A DNA stretch of 64,000 nt from Wenyingzhuangia aestuarii. GTDB taxonomy: Bacteria > Bacteroidota > Bacteroidia > Flavobacteriales > Flavobacteriaceae. How positions within the stretch are numbered: the stretch's first letter is position 1; every line of letters begins with the position of its first letter. Location: positions 62,001 through 126,000 of the forward strand of contig NZ_JAATJG010000002.1 of assembly GCF_011927765.1 (NCBI RefSeq), written 5' to 3'. This document shows, piece after piece, positions 55,407 to 63,313 of the stretch. Position numbers and translations under genes: made by a program. The notes under the pieces are model-generated. The model was not told where the DNA came from, searched no databases, and saw only the letters and a list, made by a program, of their open reading frames with translations.

Positions 55407-55697
55407 ATGAGAAGTCAACAAGAAATTATAGCCAGTTTAGAGGCTAATATTGAACAGCTTCTGGAACGCTACGAGTTTTTACAAAAAGAAAACGAAATTT
55501 TGTCTAATAGCAATTTTGAATTGCAACAAAGTCAAAGAGGTCTTCAAGACGAAATAGCATTTTACAAAGAAGAACTTCACGTATTAAAAATAGCTAAAAC
55601 ATTAGGAGGCAGTGAAGGATATAAGAAAGATACGAAAGCTAAAATTGATTTTTTAGTTGCTGAAATAGATAAATGTATTCAAGAATTAAATACATAA
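55407..55697 (+). CDS. Small coiled-coil protein upstream of zapA (ZapB-like)
   Basis: 96 residues, almost all coiled coil: SQQEIIASLEANIEQLLERY at the start, then a Gln/Glu-rich heptad pattern, and KAKIDFLVAEIDKCIQEL at the end. It precedes zapA by 12 nt and shares its promoter. The size, coiled-coil nature and coupling resemble ZapB, which bridges ZapA and the Ter macrodomain in other bacteria. This is inference from context; sequence alone does not prove homology. Confidence 0.65.
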   Translation: MRSQQEIIASLEANIEQLLERYEFLQKENEILSNSNFELQQSQRGLQDEIAFYKEELHVLKIAKTLGGSEGYKKDTKAKIDFLVAEIDKCIQELNT

Positions 55698-55709
55698 GTT
55701 CTTTTGAAA

Positions 55710-56006
55710 ATGGCTGATAGTTATAAAATTAATGTTGCAATTGGAGGTAGAAATTACCCAATATCTGTTTCTTCTACAGTAGAAGAACAAGGGGTAAGAG
55801 CGGCAGCAAGCAAGATTAATAAGTTAATTTCTGATTACGAAAGTAATTATGCAGTTAACGATAAACAAGACGTATTAGCTATGTGTGCATTGCAGTTTGC
55901 ATCGGTCATAGAGGTGAACAAAGTGATGAAAGAAGAAGAAAATGAAGCAAATATTACTAAAATTTCAAAAATAAATAGTAAATTAGAATCGTATTTAAAC
56001 AAATAA
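55710..56006 (+). CDS. zapA: Cell division protein ZapA
   Basis: 98 residues from the ATG at 55710 (a TTG at 55704 is the alternative). It has the ZapA fold: YKINVAIGGRNYPISV, EEQGVRAAASKINKLI and a C-terminal coiled coil ending KINSKLESYL. It binds FtsZ and stabilises the Z-ring. Operon partner is the coiled-coil protein upstream; rny follows, with a gene-less 210-nt segment that may hold 6S RNA. Confidence 0.92.
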   Translation: MADSYKINVAIGGRNYPISVSSTVEEQGVRAAASKINKLISDYESNYAVNDKQDVLAMCALQFASVIEVNKVMKEEENEANITKISKINSKLESYLNK

Positions 56007-56024
56007 AGTTCTTTACATAAAATA

Positions 56025-56146
56025 AAAACACTGCCTACTTTGGTTTTCGTTTGATAAACTCAACACTATATCTTTAAAAAGGATGAGTCTATTGTGTTAA
56101 AGCGTGCTGTCTAGAACAGATACTTGATCACATAGTTAGTTCTAAA
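56025..56146 (+). ncRNA. ssrS: Possible 6S RNA (6S-Flavo type)
   Basis: The 210-nt gap between zapA and rny shows no ORF, and 6S RNA is encoded beside zapA in many bacteria. Within it, 56049-56100 can fold in alternative ways: ACTCA with TGAGT, or AACACTAT with ATTGTGTT (one mismatch). CTGT/ACAG hairpins also occur near 56107-56120. I cannot run a covariance model, so the call rests on position and the lack of coding sequence. The ends are approximate. Confidence 0.45.
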
Positions 56147-56217
56147 AAATGTCTTTTGGAGTTTATAAAACTAACCTCAGTAGGTTTTTTTATATATATC
56201 AAATTTTACTAAAACAA

Positions 56218-57780
56218 ATGAATAGTACAGCTATAATACTAATTGCAATTGGAGGTCTATTATTAGGATATCTTTTAGCAAAAATGCTAGAGAAGTTTAA
56301 GGCTTCTCAAATTCTTAAAAATGCAGAAAAAGAATCGGCTTCATTAATAAAAGAAGCTAAATTAACAGCAGAGACTGTTAAAAAAGATAAAATTCTTCAA
56401 GCAAAGGAGAAGTTTATCGAACTAAAGGCAGAGCACGAAAAAGTGATTTTGTCAAGAGATAAAAAAATATCTGATGCTGAAAAGCGTGTTAAGGACAAAG
56501 AGTCTACTTTAAATAAAGAGATAGATAAGAATAAGAGATTAAACAAAACTATTGAAGAAAAAGAGGCGGATTACAACTACAGATTAGAGATTTTAGAGAA
56601 AAAACAAATTGAGGTTGATAAACTTCACAAGAAACAAGTTGATATTTTAGAATCTGTTTCAGGATTGTCTGCAGAAGATGCTAAAATTCAATTAGTAGAC
56701 TCTTTAAAAGCCGAAGCTAAGACAGATGCAATGGCTTATATACGTGATACCATTGAAGAAGCAAAATTAACTGCTGAACAAGATGCACGTAAAGTTATTT
56801 TAAATACCATTCAGAGAGTTGGAGTAGAACAATCTATAGAAAACTGTGTATCTGTATTTAACATTGAATCTGACGATGTAAAAGGACGTATTATTGGTCG
56901 TGAAGGTAGAAACATTAGAGCGATAGAAGCAGCTACAGGTGTAGAGATTATTGTAGATGATACACCAGAAGCGATTATTTTATCTTGTTTTGATCCTGTG
57001 CGTAGAGAAATTGCTCGTTTGTCTTTACATAAATTAGTAACAGATGGTCGTATTCACCCTGCTAGAATTGAAGAGGTGGTTGAAAAGACCGAGAAACAAA
57101 TTACACAAGAAATTATTGAGGTTGGTAAGCGTACCGTTATAGATTTAGGAATTCACGGATTACACCCTGAGTTGATTAAAACTGTGGGACGTATGAAGTT
57201 CCGTTCTTCTTATGGACAAAACTTGTTACAGCACTCTAGAGAAGTTGCAAACTTGTGTGGATTGATGGCTGCTGAATTAGGATTGAATGTAAAAGCAGCT
57301 AAAAGAGCTGGTTTATTACACGATATTGGTAAGGTGCCAGATACAGAAAGTGAATTACCACACGCAATTTTAGGAATGCAGTGGGCTGAGAAATATGGTG
57401 AAAAACCAGATGTGTGTAATGCCATTGGAGCACACCACGACGAAATTGAAATGAAAACCATGATTGCCCCTATTGTTCAGGTGTGTGATGCTATTTCAGG
57501 AGCAAGACCAGGAGCAAGACGTCAAGTCTTAGACTCTTATATTCAGAGATTAAAAGATTTAGAAGATTTAGCTTTTGGATTTAATGGAGTACAAAAAGCC
57601 TATGCCATTCAGGCAGGACGTGAATTACGTGTCTTGGTAGAAAGTGGAAAAGTAAGTGATGAGCAGGCAGCTGAATTGTCATTTAACATTTCTCAAAAAA
57701 TACAAACAGAAATGACTTATCCAGGTCAGGTGAAAATTACTGTAATTCGTGAAACGAGAGCTGTAAATGTGGCCAAATAA
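56218..57780 (+). CDS. rny: Ribonuclease Y
   Basis: 520 residues from ATG 56218 (upstream ATG at 56149 lies in the putative RNA region). It has an N-terminal membrane anchor ([18 protein letters not shown]), then about 150 residues of charged coiled coil, a KH domain ([20 protein letters not shown]) and an HD phosphohydrolase domain ([10 protein letters not shown]). It is a membrane-bound endoribonuclease initiating mRNA decay. Length and domain order match the family. A strong terminator follows. Confidence 0.96.
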   Translation: MNSTAIILIAIGGLLLGYLLAKMLEKFKASQILKNAEKESASLIKEAKLTAETVKKDKILQAKEKFIELKAEHEKVILSRDKKISDAEKRVKDKESTLNKEIDKNKRLNKTIEEKEADYNYRLEILEKKQIEVDKLHKKQVDILESVSGLSAEDAKIQLVDSLKAEAKTDAMAYIRDTIEEAKLTAEQDARKVILNTIQRVGVEQSIENCVSVFNIESDDVKGRIIGREGRNIRAIEAATGVEIIVDDTPEAIILSCFDPVRREIARLSLHKLVTDGRIHPARIEEVVEKTEKQITQEIIEVGKRTVIDLGIHGLHPELIKTVGRMKFRSSYGQNLLQHSREVANLCGLMAAELGLNVKAAKRAGLLHDIGKVPDTESELPHAILGMQWAEKYGEKPDVCNAIGAHHDEIEMKTMIAPIVQVCDAISGARPGARRQVLDSYIQRLKDLEDLAFGFNGVQKAYAIQAGRELRVLVESGKVSDEQAAELSFNISQKIQTEMTYPGQVKITVIRETRAVNVAK

Positions 57781-57821
57781 ACTTATCAACAATCGTTGTA
57801 TTGTTTATAACTAATGAATAT

Positions 57822-57859
57822 AAAGCCGATTTTAGAAATTTCTAAAATCGGCTTTTTTT
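57822..57859. terminator. Bidirectional terminator between rny and xerD
   Basis: A perfect 17-bp inverted repeat, core GCCGATTTTAGAAA, with a T run, between convergent genes. Confidence 0.9.
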
Positions 57860-57866
57860 AATATCA

Positions 57867-58769
57867 CTACTCACTATTCTTAGCCCTAGGATGGTATTTA
57901 TTCACAACTTCGGTAAGCTTGGTTTTGTCTATGTGTAAGTAGATTTCTGTAGTGGTAATACTTTCATGCCCTAATAAGGCTTGAATCACTGTTAAATCGG
58001 CACCACCATTTAATAAATGTGTAGCAAAAGAATGTCTAAACGTGTGTGGACTAATTTTCTTTTTAAGGTTTATTTTTTCTGCGAGTTGCTTTATGATGGT
58101 AAAAATCATGACTCGTGTGAGTTGATTTCCTCTTCTGTTTAAAAACAAAATGTCTTCCTGTCCTTTGTTAGGAGGGTTTACATTTCTTTCGGTATTTATA
58201 TAGTTTGTAAGGATGTTTTCTGTAAATAGGTTGGTGGGAACTAAACGTTGTTTGTTTCCTTTTCCGGTAACTTTAATAAATCCTTCGTCAAAGTACAAAT
58301 CAGAAATTTTTAGGTTGATGAGTTCGCTTACACGCAAACCACATCCGTATAGGGTTTCTAAAATAGCTCTGTTTCGTTCTCCTTGCGGATGCGATAGATC
58401 GATGGCATCAATAAGATTGTTGATTTCTTCTTCGGATAAAGTATCGGGTAATTTTAAGCCTATTTTGGGAGATTCTATGAGTTCCATAGGATTGTGATCT
58501 CGGTACTTTTCAATTAGTAAATAGTCAAAAAAAGAAGATAGTCCTGAGATTAATCTAGCTTGTGATCTTGCTTTGTGTGTTTTGGAGTAGTTATATAGAA
58601 AGTTTTGTATGTCAGGAGCAAGTATGTTTACAGGACTAAGGTCTGTTTCTTTAAGAAAATCAGCTAACTTTTTACAGTCTCTTTTGTAGTTTACAATGGT
58701 GTTTTCTGCTAAACCTTTTTCTATAAGCAGGTATTGAGTAAAATCTTTAATGTAATGGTTCCAGTTCAT
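57867..58769 (-). CDS. xerD: Tyrosine recombinase XerD
   Basis: 300 residues. The N-terminal SAM-like core-binding domain (KDFTQYLLIEKGLAENTIVN) is followed by the catalytic domain with Arg in YGCGLRVSELI, Lys in VTGKGNKQRLVP, His-x-x-Arg in HTFRHSFATHLL, His in LGHESITTTEIYLHI and the nucleophilic Tyr in the same segment. It resolves chromosome dimers at dif with XerC and FtsK. Its neighbour in many flavobacteria is aroQ; here about 1.5 kb with an HU-like gene and repeats lies between them. No dif-like palindrome was recognised nearby. Confidence 0.95.
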   Translation of the reverse strand: MNWNHYIKDFTQYLLIEKGLAENTIVNYKRDCKKLADFLKETDLSPVNILAPDIQNFLYNYSKTHKARSQARLISGLSSFFDYLLIEKYRDHNPMELIESPKIGLKLPDTLSEEEINNLIDAIDLSHPQGERNRAILETLYGCGLRVSELINLKISDLYFDEGFIKVTGKGNKQRLVPTNLFTENILTNYINTERNVNPPNKGQEDILFLNRRGNQLTRVMIFTIIKQLAEKINLKKKISPHTFRHSFATHLLNGGADLTVIQALLGHESITTTEIYLHIDKTKLTEVVNKYHPRAKNSE

Positions 58770-58978
58770 AGGTGGGTAAAAATAAGAAATATAAACTCAG
58801 ATGTTGGCTGCTAAATCGCAAATATTGCTAGGTTCATCCATGTTGGTAGTAGTGAGGTATAGGTTGTATTTGTTTGTTTTGTAAGGTGTGTTTTTAGACC
58901 AATAATCACAAATTCAATCAATGAACCCTAAATAAAATTGCACAAATTATATTTATAGTTTAATTTTAGGGTAGATTC

Positions 58979-59045
58979 GCTGTAACGAATCGAGGTTTTT
59001 TAGTTGCTAAAAAGTCTAAACTCAATAGAAAAAGGGTGCTAGTCC
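58979..59045. repeat. Copy 1 of a 65-bp duplicated block
   Basis: GCTGTAACGAATCGAGG at the left and AAAAAGGGTGCTAGTCC at the right match the block directly behind the HU-like gene (59272-59336), with small indels. It contains the hairpin GATTCG/CGAATC. Confidence 0.8.
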
Positions 59046-59254
59046 AGCTTTTATTGAGTTTTTTTTAGGTCTATAAACAAGGTGATTATCCACTTTTTTG
59101 ATTGTTTTTACAACCGCACCGTTGAATTTATTTTTTGCAACGTTACTTTTGTGAAAGAGCAAAGGTGCAGTTGGAGTGTTTGAGCATTGAAGTTGTTTAA
59201 AAGCAACGTTTCTTTTTGGTTGCTCAAGCGGTGGATTTTAATGTGGTTAAGGAT

Positions 59255-59293
59255 AAAAAAAATCCCCGACTGCTGTAACAATCGAGGTTTTTT
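59255..59293 (-). terminator. Terminator of the HU-like gene
   Basis: CCTCGAT (minus strand) pairs with the ATCGGGG-type segment across a short loop, followed on the minus strand by a run of eight T. It lies inside the duplicated block. Confidence 0.65.
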
Positions 59294-59336
59294 AGTGCTA
59301 TAAAGCCAAAACGCTATAAAAAAAGGGTGCTAGTCC
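59272..59336. repeat. Copy 2 of the 65-bp duplicated block, abutting the HU-like stop
   Basis: The block ends inside the stop codon of the HU-like gene (TAG on the minus strand at 59338-59336). Compared with copy 1 it lacks two nucleotides and has several substitutions in the middle. Confidence 0.8.
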
Positions 59337-59713
59337 TATTTTAAGGTAAAACTTACATTTTTTAACATGTTGCGTAGTTTTACATCGGGCCTAAAATTTA
59401 AATGAGCCGATTTAACGGTACTTGCTGTCACTTCTTTTTCCGTTTCAGACGGAAAGGAACGTATACCTACTTGAAAGGAGCCTAGCTTGTTTAGTTTTAC
59501 AATTTTTCCTTGTTCTAATTCGTCCACAATGTTGTGAACCAAAGAAAGTATTACAGCATAACAGTCGGCTTCTCTTACCGTACTTTGGTTAGAGACTAAA
59601 TAAGCCAATCGTTCTAAATCAGTAGTTCCTGTTGCTACTGCTTGTGCATAAAATTTTTTTTCCGCGGTCAGGTCTTGCGGGTTGGTCTTTTGTAAGGGTT
59701 TAATTCTTACCAT
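59336..59713 (-). CDS. HU-like DNA-binding protein
   Basis: 125 residues of the Bacteroidota HU-like/HIG type. Helical dimerisation part: ERLAYLVSNQSTVREADCYAVILSLVHNIVDELEQG. Then the hallmark GKIVKLNKLGSFQVG and a beta-arm region to about residue 110. Such proteins bind and bend DNA and often occur as several paralogues near mobile or repeat DNA. It is monocistronic and sits between xerD and aroQ with a duplicated 3' block. CACTC-AAAA-GAGTG (about 59727-59740) near its start may be an operator. Confidence 0.88.
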   Translation of the reverse strand: MVRIKPLQKTNPQDLTAEKKFYAQAVATGTTDLERLAYLVSNQSTVREADCYAVILSLVHNIVDELEQGKIVKLNKLGSFQVGIRSFPSETEKEVTASTVKSAHLNFRPDVKLRNMLKNVSFTLK

Positions 59714-60265
59714 ATTACATAAAGTTTATGAATTTCACTCTTTTGAGTGGTCTCCACAATAGGTGTTGACATTTATAAAGTTAAAAAAGATGTTTTTTTA
59801 GACTCAAAAATCAATGTACAAGTTATTGACTTTTTTTTTTGTTATTCTATTGTTCAATTGTGTACTCTTTTTTTGAACTCTATTTTCATTCTAGCCCCTT
59901 ATTTTATTGGGGATTGCTATTTTACTAACATAAGTTATCTGTGTGTTGTAAATGCATATATTAAAAAGTTATCAACAAAATAACAATCAGTCTTTTAAGT
60001 ATTCACACTTAAAAAATAGACCTAAAAATAAAAAAAATGCTTATTGTTGATTGTTAGAGCTTTATAGTTTTGTTGAAAAGTACTAAAACTTGTTATTATG
60101 GTCTTTGTTAGGAAGTTTGATTGAAATAAGGTGCTTGGAGTTAGTGTAGAAGAAGTTTGGTTGATGGCTCTAAAAAATATCAATTTATTTACATGGATAT
60201 TATGGGATGTTTGATAGAATGCCCCTGTTTTTTCTTACTTTTGGCATTATCCATATGCTATTCTA
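59714..60265. other. 552-nt intergenic region between the HU-like gene and aroQ
   Basis: AT-rich with long T runs. It contains hairpins at about 59894-59913 (CCCC/GGGG) and 59993-60014 (TTTTAAGT/ACTTAAAA), and the aroQ -7 element. A 78-codon ORF at 59747-59983 looks non-coding. No RNA gene recognised. Confidence 0.5.
60236..60243 (+). promoter_or_regulatory. -7 promoter element of aroQ
   Basis: TACTTTTG matches TAnnTTTG, 22 nt before the ATG. A TTTG lies at 60210-60213, spaced 22 nt, slightly long. Confidence 0.55.
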
Positions 60266-60682
60266 ATGAAACTATTAATTTTAAACGGACCTAACTTAAA
60301 CTTGTTAGGGAAACGAGAACCGGAAATTTACGGAACTGAAACTTTTGAGCAATATTTTGAAAATTTAAAAATAAAGTATTCGGATGTTGAGTTAACGTAT
60401 TTCCAGTCGAATAGTGAAGGAGCTATAGTAGATAAAATTCACGAAGTAGGTTTTTCTTACGATGGAATTGTGATGAATGCGGGAGCTTATACCCATACTT
60501 CTGTAGCCATTGCCGATGCGGTTAGTGGTGTAACAACACCTGTGGTAGAAGTTCATATTTCTAACACACACCAAAGAGAAGCTTTTAGACATAAATCTTT
60601 TTTATCTCCCGTATGCAAAGGAGTAATTTTAGGTTTTGGTTTAAAAAGTTATGAATTGGGAATTGAGAGTTTTATAAAGTAA
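60266..60682 (+). CDS. aroQ: 3-Dehydroquinate dehydratase, type II
   Basis: A 138-residue enzyme converting 3-dehydroquinate to 3-dehydroshikimate in aromatic amino acid biosynthesis. Begins LLILNGPNLNLLGKREPEIYG with the substrate Asn and Arg. The catalytic Tyr lies at REPEIYGTETF (about residue 22), and MNAGAYTHTSVAIADA and VEVHISNTHQREAFRHKS complete the site. Length is typical of the dodecameric type II enzyme. The wzm gene begins 11 nt later, so aroQ may head the transcript into the export locus. Confidence 0.97.
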   Translation: MKLLILNGPNLNLLGKREPEIYGTETFEQYFENLKIKYSDVELTYFQSNSEGAIVDKIHEVGFSYDGIVMNAGAYTHTSVAIADAVSGVTTPVVEVHISNTHQREAFRHKSFLSPVCKGVILGFGLKSYELGIESFIK

Positions 60683-60693
60683 AATAGAATAAA

Positions 60694-61545
60694 TTGGATA
60701 AGAATAAAGATTGGTTATACGAAATAACCCCCAAAAACAATCTGTTTGACCTTAACTTAAAAGAAGTTTGGCGTTACAGAGATTTACTGTTTCTATTTGT
60801 TAAGAGAGATGTTGTTACGGTATACAAGCAAACTATTTTAGGTCCTTTGTGGTATTTAATTCAGCCTTTGTTTACTTCGGTAATTTTCACGTTAATTTTT
60901 AATACCATAGCTAAAATAGATACGGGTGGAATTCCCCCATTCTTATTCAATTTAGCAGGAGTAACTAGCTGGAATTATTTTAGAGAATGTTTAACAGCTA
61001 CAGCCGATACCTTTAAAAAGAACCAAGCCATTTTTGGAAAGGTTTATTTCCCAAGAATTATTATGCCTATGTCAGTGGTTTTATCCAACTTAATGAAGTT
61101 TGGAATTCAAATAGGGATTTTAATCGCTTTTTATATCTTTTACGTTGCAAGTGGTAGTTTGATCAGACCTACTATTTATATACTAACCTTTCCTTTGGTA
61201 ATTTTATGTATGGCTATGTTAGGATTGGGCTTAGGGATGATTATTTCTTCTATGGTAACTAAATATAGAGATTTAACCTTTTTAGTTTCTTTTGGTGTAC
61301 AGTTGTTAATGTATGTGTCCTTAGTAAATTTACCTTACAAAGAATTTAAAGAAAGAGGTTATGAATGGGCGGTAGATTACAATCCTATGGCACACATCAT
61401 AGAATTTAGTAGGTATGTTTTATTAGGGGAAGGAACTGTGAGTTATTTTGGTGTTCTTTATACTGTTGCAACTAGTTTGGTTGTTTTCTTTTTAGGAATT
61501 GTGATTTTTAATAGAACAGAAAAAACGTTTATAGATACGATATAA
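60694..61545 (+). CDS. wzm: ABC-2 type polysaccharide/polyol export permease (Wzm)
   Basis: 283 residues starting at a TTG (60694), 11 nt after aroQ. It has about six membrane segments with the ABC-2 signature LFVKRDVVTVYKQTILGPLWYLIQP followed by GVTSWNYFRECL. It pairs with the Wzt-like ATPase 416 nt downstream to export an O-antigen or other polysaccharide bound to undecaprenyl diphosphate. The usual direct wzm-wzt junction is interrupted here by element B. Confidence 0.9.
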   Translation: MDKNKDWLYEITPKNNLFDLNLKEVWRYRDLLFLFVKRDVVTVYKQTILGPLWYLIQPLFTSVIFTLIFNTIAKIDTGGIPPFLFNLAGVTSWNYFRECLTATADTFKKNQAIFGKVYFPRIIMPMSVVLSNLMKFGIQIGILIAFYIFYVASGSLIRPTIYILTFPLVILCMAMLGLGLGMIISSMVTKYRDLTFLVSFGVQLLMYVSLVNLPYKEFKERGYEWAVDYNPMAHIIEFSRYVLLGEGTVSYFGVLYTVATSLVVFFLGIVIFNRTEKTFIDTI

Positions 61546-61548
61546 TCA

Positions 61549-62044
61549 GTTATCGGTTTTAGGTTAACCGTTTTGTGTTTAAAATTAATTACAATGAAGA
61601 GTTATAAAGATTTAGAAGTTTATAATATTGCTTTTGAGTTGGCTATAAAAGTTCATAACATAACTTTAGAGCTACCCAAATATGAGGTATATGAGCAAGG
61701 AAGTCAGCTTAGACGATCTTCTAAAAGTATTAAAGATAATATTGCAGAAGGATATGGAAGAAGAAAATACAAAGCTGATTTTATAAAGTTTTTAATTTAT
61801 GGACATGCATCTTTATTAGAATGTAAATCTCAATTAGAAATGATTGAGGAATTGTATGATATAAAAGAGATCAGTGTTTTGATTAAAGAATATGATGTAC
61901 TTGGGGCAAAATTATATACGTTTATAAGCTATGTTGAAAATAACTGGAAAAGCTAAAGTAATGGAAAAAAAAACAGGAAACCAACAACCTATAACGGAGA
62001 ACAGTCAACAGATAACCGTTAACGGAGATCAGTCAACAGACATC
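61549..62044. mobile_element. Heptad-array element B carrying a four-helix-bundle gene (wzm-wzt)
   Basis: Left arm: GTT at 61549, 61556, 61563, 61570 and 61577, exactly every 7 nt. Right arm: AAC at 61972, 61979, 61986, 61993, 62000, 62007, 62014, 62021 and 62035 (ATC at 62028 and 62042). The arms are inverted relative to each other and flank one small gene. The right arm lies inside the Wzt reading frame and supplies its N-terminal extension. Confidence 0.7.
61594..61956 (+). CDS. Four-helix bundle protein (S23/IVP family), second copy
   Basis: 120 residues from ATG 61594 (an ATG at 61573 would add seven residues from the repeat side). Shares the family pattern with the protein at 29048-29416: YKDLEVYNIAFELAIKVH, GSQLRRSSKSIKDNIAEG and FIKFLIYGHASLLECKSQL. 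The two copies are clearly related but not recent duplicates, since most positions differ. Function unknown. It sits between wzm and wzt inside inverted heptad arrays, with wzt starting 5 nt after its stop. Confidence 0.85.
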   Translation: MKSYKDLEVYNIAFELAIKVHNITLELPKYEVYEQGSQLRRSSKSIKDNIAEGYGRRKYKADFIKFLIYGHASLLECKSQLEMIEELYDIKEISVLIKEYDVLGAKLYTFISYVENNWKS

Positions 62045-63313
62045 ATTCTAAAAGTTGAAAACATATCTAAACAATATAGGTTAGGTACTTTGGGTACAGG
62101 AACCATAAGTCACGATTTAAACAGATGGTGGCATCAAATTAGAGGGAAAGAAGATCCCTATTTAAAGATAGGAGAAACCAATGATCGTTCTACCAAAGGA
62201 GAGTCTGAATATGTATGGGCCTTAAAAGATATTTCTTTTGAGGTAAAAAGAGGTGAAGTCTTAGGAATTATAGGAAAGAACGGTGCTGGAAAATCTACTT
62301 TGTTAAAAATTTTATCAAAAGTAACAGGACCTACTACAGGGAGCATAAAAACTAAAGGTAGAATAGCCTCGTTGTTAGAGGTAGGAACTGGATTTCATCC
62401 AGAAATGACAGGACGTGAAAATGTGTACTTAAATGGTGCCATTTTAGGAATGACCAAAAAAGAAATCAATGTTAAAATTGATGAAATTATTGCTTTTTCT
62501 GGTTGTCAAAGGTATATTGATACTCCAACCAAACGTTATTCAAGTGGTATGACTGTTCGTTTGGCTTTTGCCGTAGCAGCTTTTTTAGAACCTGATATTT
62601 TAATCGTAGATGAAGTATTAGCAGTTGGAGATGCTGAGTTCCAGAAAAAAGCCATTGGAAAGATGCAAGACATTTCTGACAGTGACGGGAGAACCGTATT
62701 GTTTGTGAGTCATAATATGGCTGCTGTAAAAAGTTTGTGTACAAAGAGTGTCGTATTAAACAATGGAGAGGTAGTTTTTAATGGTGATGTACATGAAGGT
62801 GTGAGTTTTTATTCCGATATGTTTTCAAAAGAACTACAAGAAGGAGCTAAAATAAAAGCCTTTTCAGATAAAGTATCAGTTGAGAAAATAATAATAAATA
62901 AAGGAGATAAGCAGCTAACAACTGGATGTTCTTTATTTATTGGAGATAAAATTACATTCAAATTTACTTTATTAATAAATTCAATAACGGAGGGACTTTG
63001 TATTTCTTTGGATATACTTAATAAAAATGAAGAGTTTATAGCTCATATATCACATGAAGACGGTGAGATAGTTTTTGAACCAGTGTATGAAAGCGGAAAA
63101 ATTGAAGTAAAATTTACAACGGATAAGTTATTTTTTATCCCAGATATTTATAGCTTCAATTTATGGATTGGACAATTTCAAATTACTACATTATATACTA
63201 TGAAGAATGTTTTTTCATTTGTCTTAGAAGAAGGAGAGTTAGTCAAAAGGACAAAAGCATTACCAAGACATTCGAAATTTTTTTTAAACACAAAATGGGA
63301 AATAAATGATTAA
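61961..63313 (+). CDS. wzt: ABC transporter ATP-binding protein with Wzt-type C-terminal domain
   Basis: 450 residues. Residues 1-25 are a polar extension (EKKTGNQQPITENSQQITV) encoded by the heptad array of element B; the conserved start DIILKVENISKQYRLG comes only after it, and no ATG lies between. Walker A is LGIIGKNGAGKSTLL (about 102-116), the signature is KRYSSGMTVRLAFAVA, Walker B is ILIVDEVLAVGD. Residues about 300-450 form a Wzt_C-like domain that would recognise the sugar chain end. With Wzm it should export a lipid-linked polysaccharide. A glycosyltransferase gene overlaps its end by 8 nt. Confidence 0.93.
   Translation: MEKKTGNQQPITENSQQITVNGDQSTDIILKVENISKQYRLGTLGTGTISHDLNRWWHQIRGKEDPYLKIGETNDRSTKGESEYVWALKDISFEVKRGEVLGIIGKNGAGKSTLLKILSKVTGPTTGSIKTKGRIASLLEVGTGFHPEMTGRENVYLNGAILGMTKKEINVKIDEIIAFSGCQRYIDTPTKRYSSGMTVRLAFAVAAFLEPDILIVDEVLAVGDAEFQKKAIGKMQDISDSDGRTVLFVSHNMAAVKSLCTKSVVLNNGEVVFNGDVHEGVSFYSDMFSKELQEGAKIKAFSDKVSVEKIIINKGDKQLTTGCSLFIGDKITFKFTLLINSITEGLCISLDILNKNEEFIAHISHEDGEIVFEPVYESGKIEVKFTTDKLFFIPDIYSFNLWIGQFQITTLYTMKNVFSFVLEEGELVKRTKALPRHSKFFLNTKWEIND

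Larger units (their letters stand above)
58770..59335. other. 566-nt intergenic region with a duplicated block
   Basis: No gene is visible. It contains both copies of the 65-bp repeat described separately, and GCAACGTT occurs twice (about 59139 and 59203). Translating both strands around the first repeat copy gave no relic of a second HU-like gene. Confidence 0.5.

Noticed and set aside
59747-59983. 78-codon ORF between the HU-like gene and aroQ
   Set aside because: Low-complexity, T-rich sequence with no recognisable family and no start context; it overlaps hairpins.
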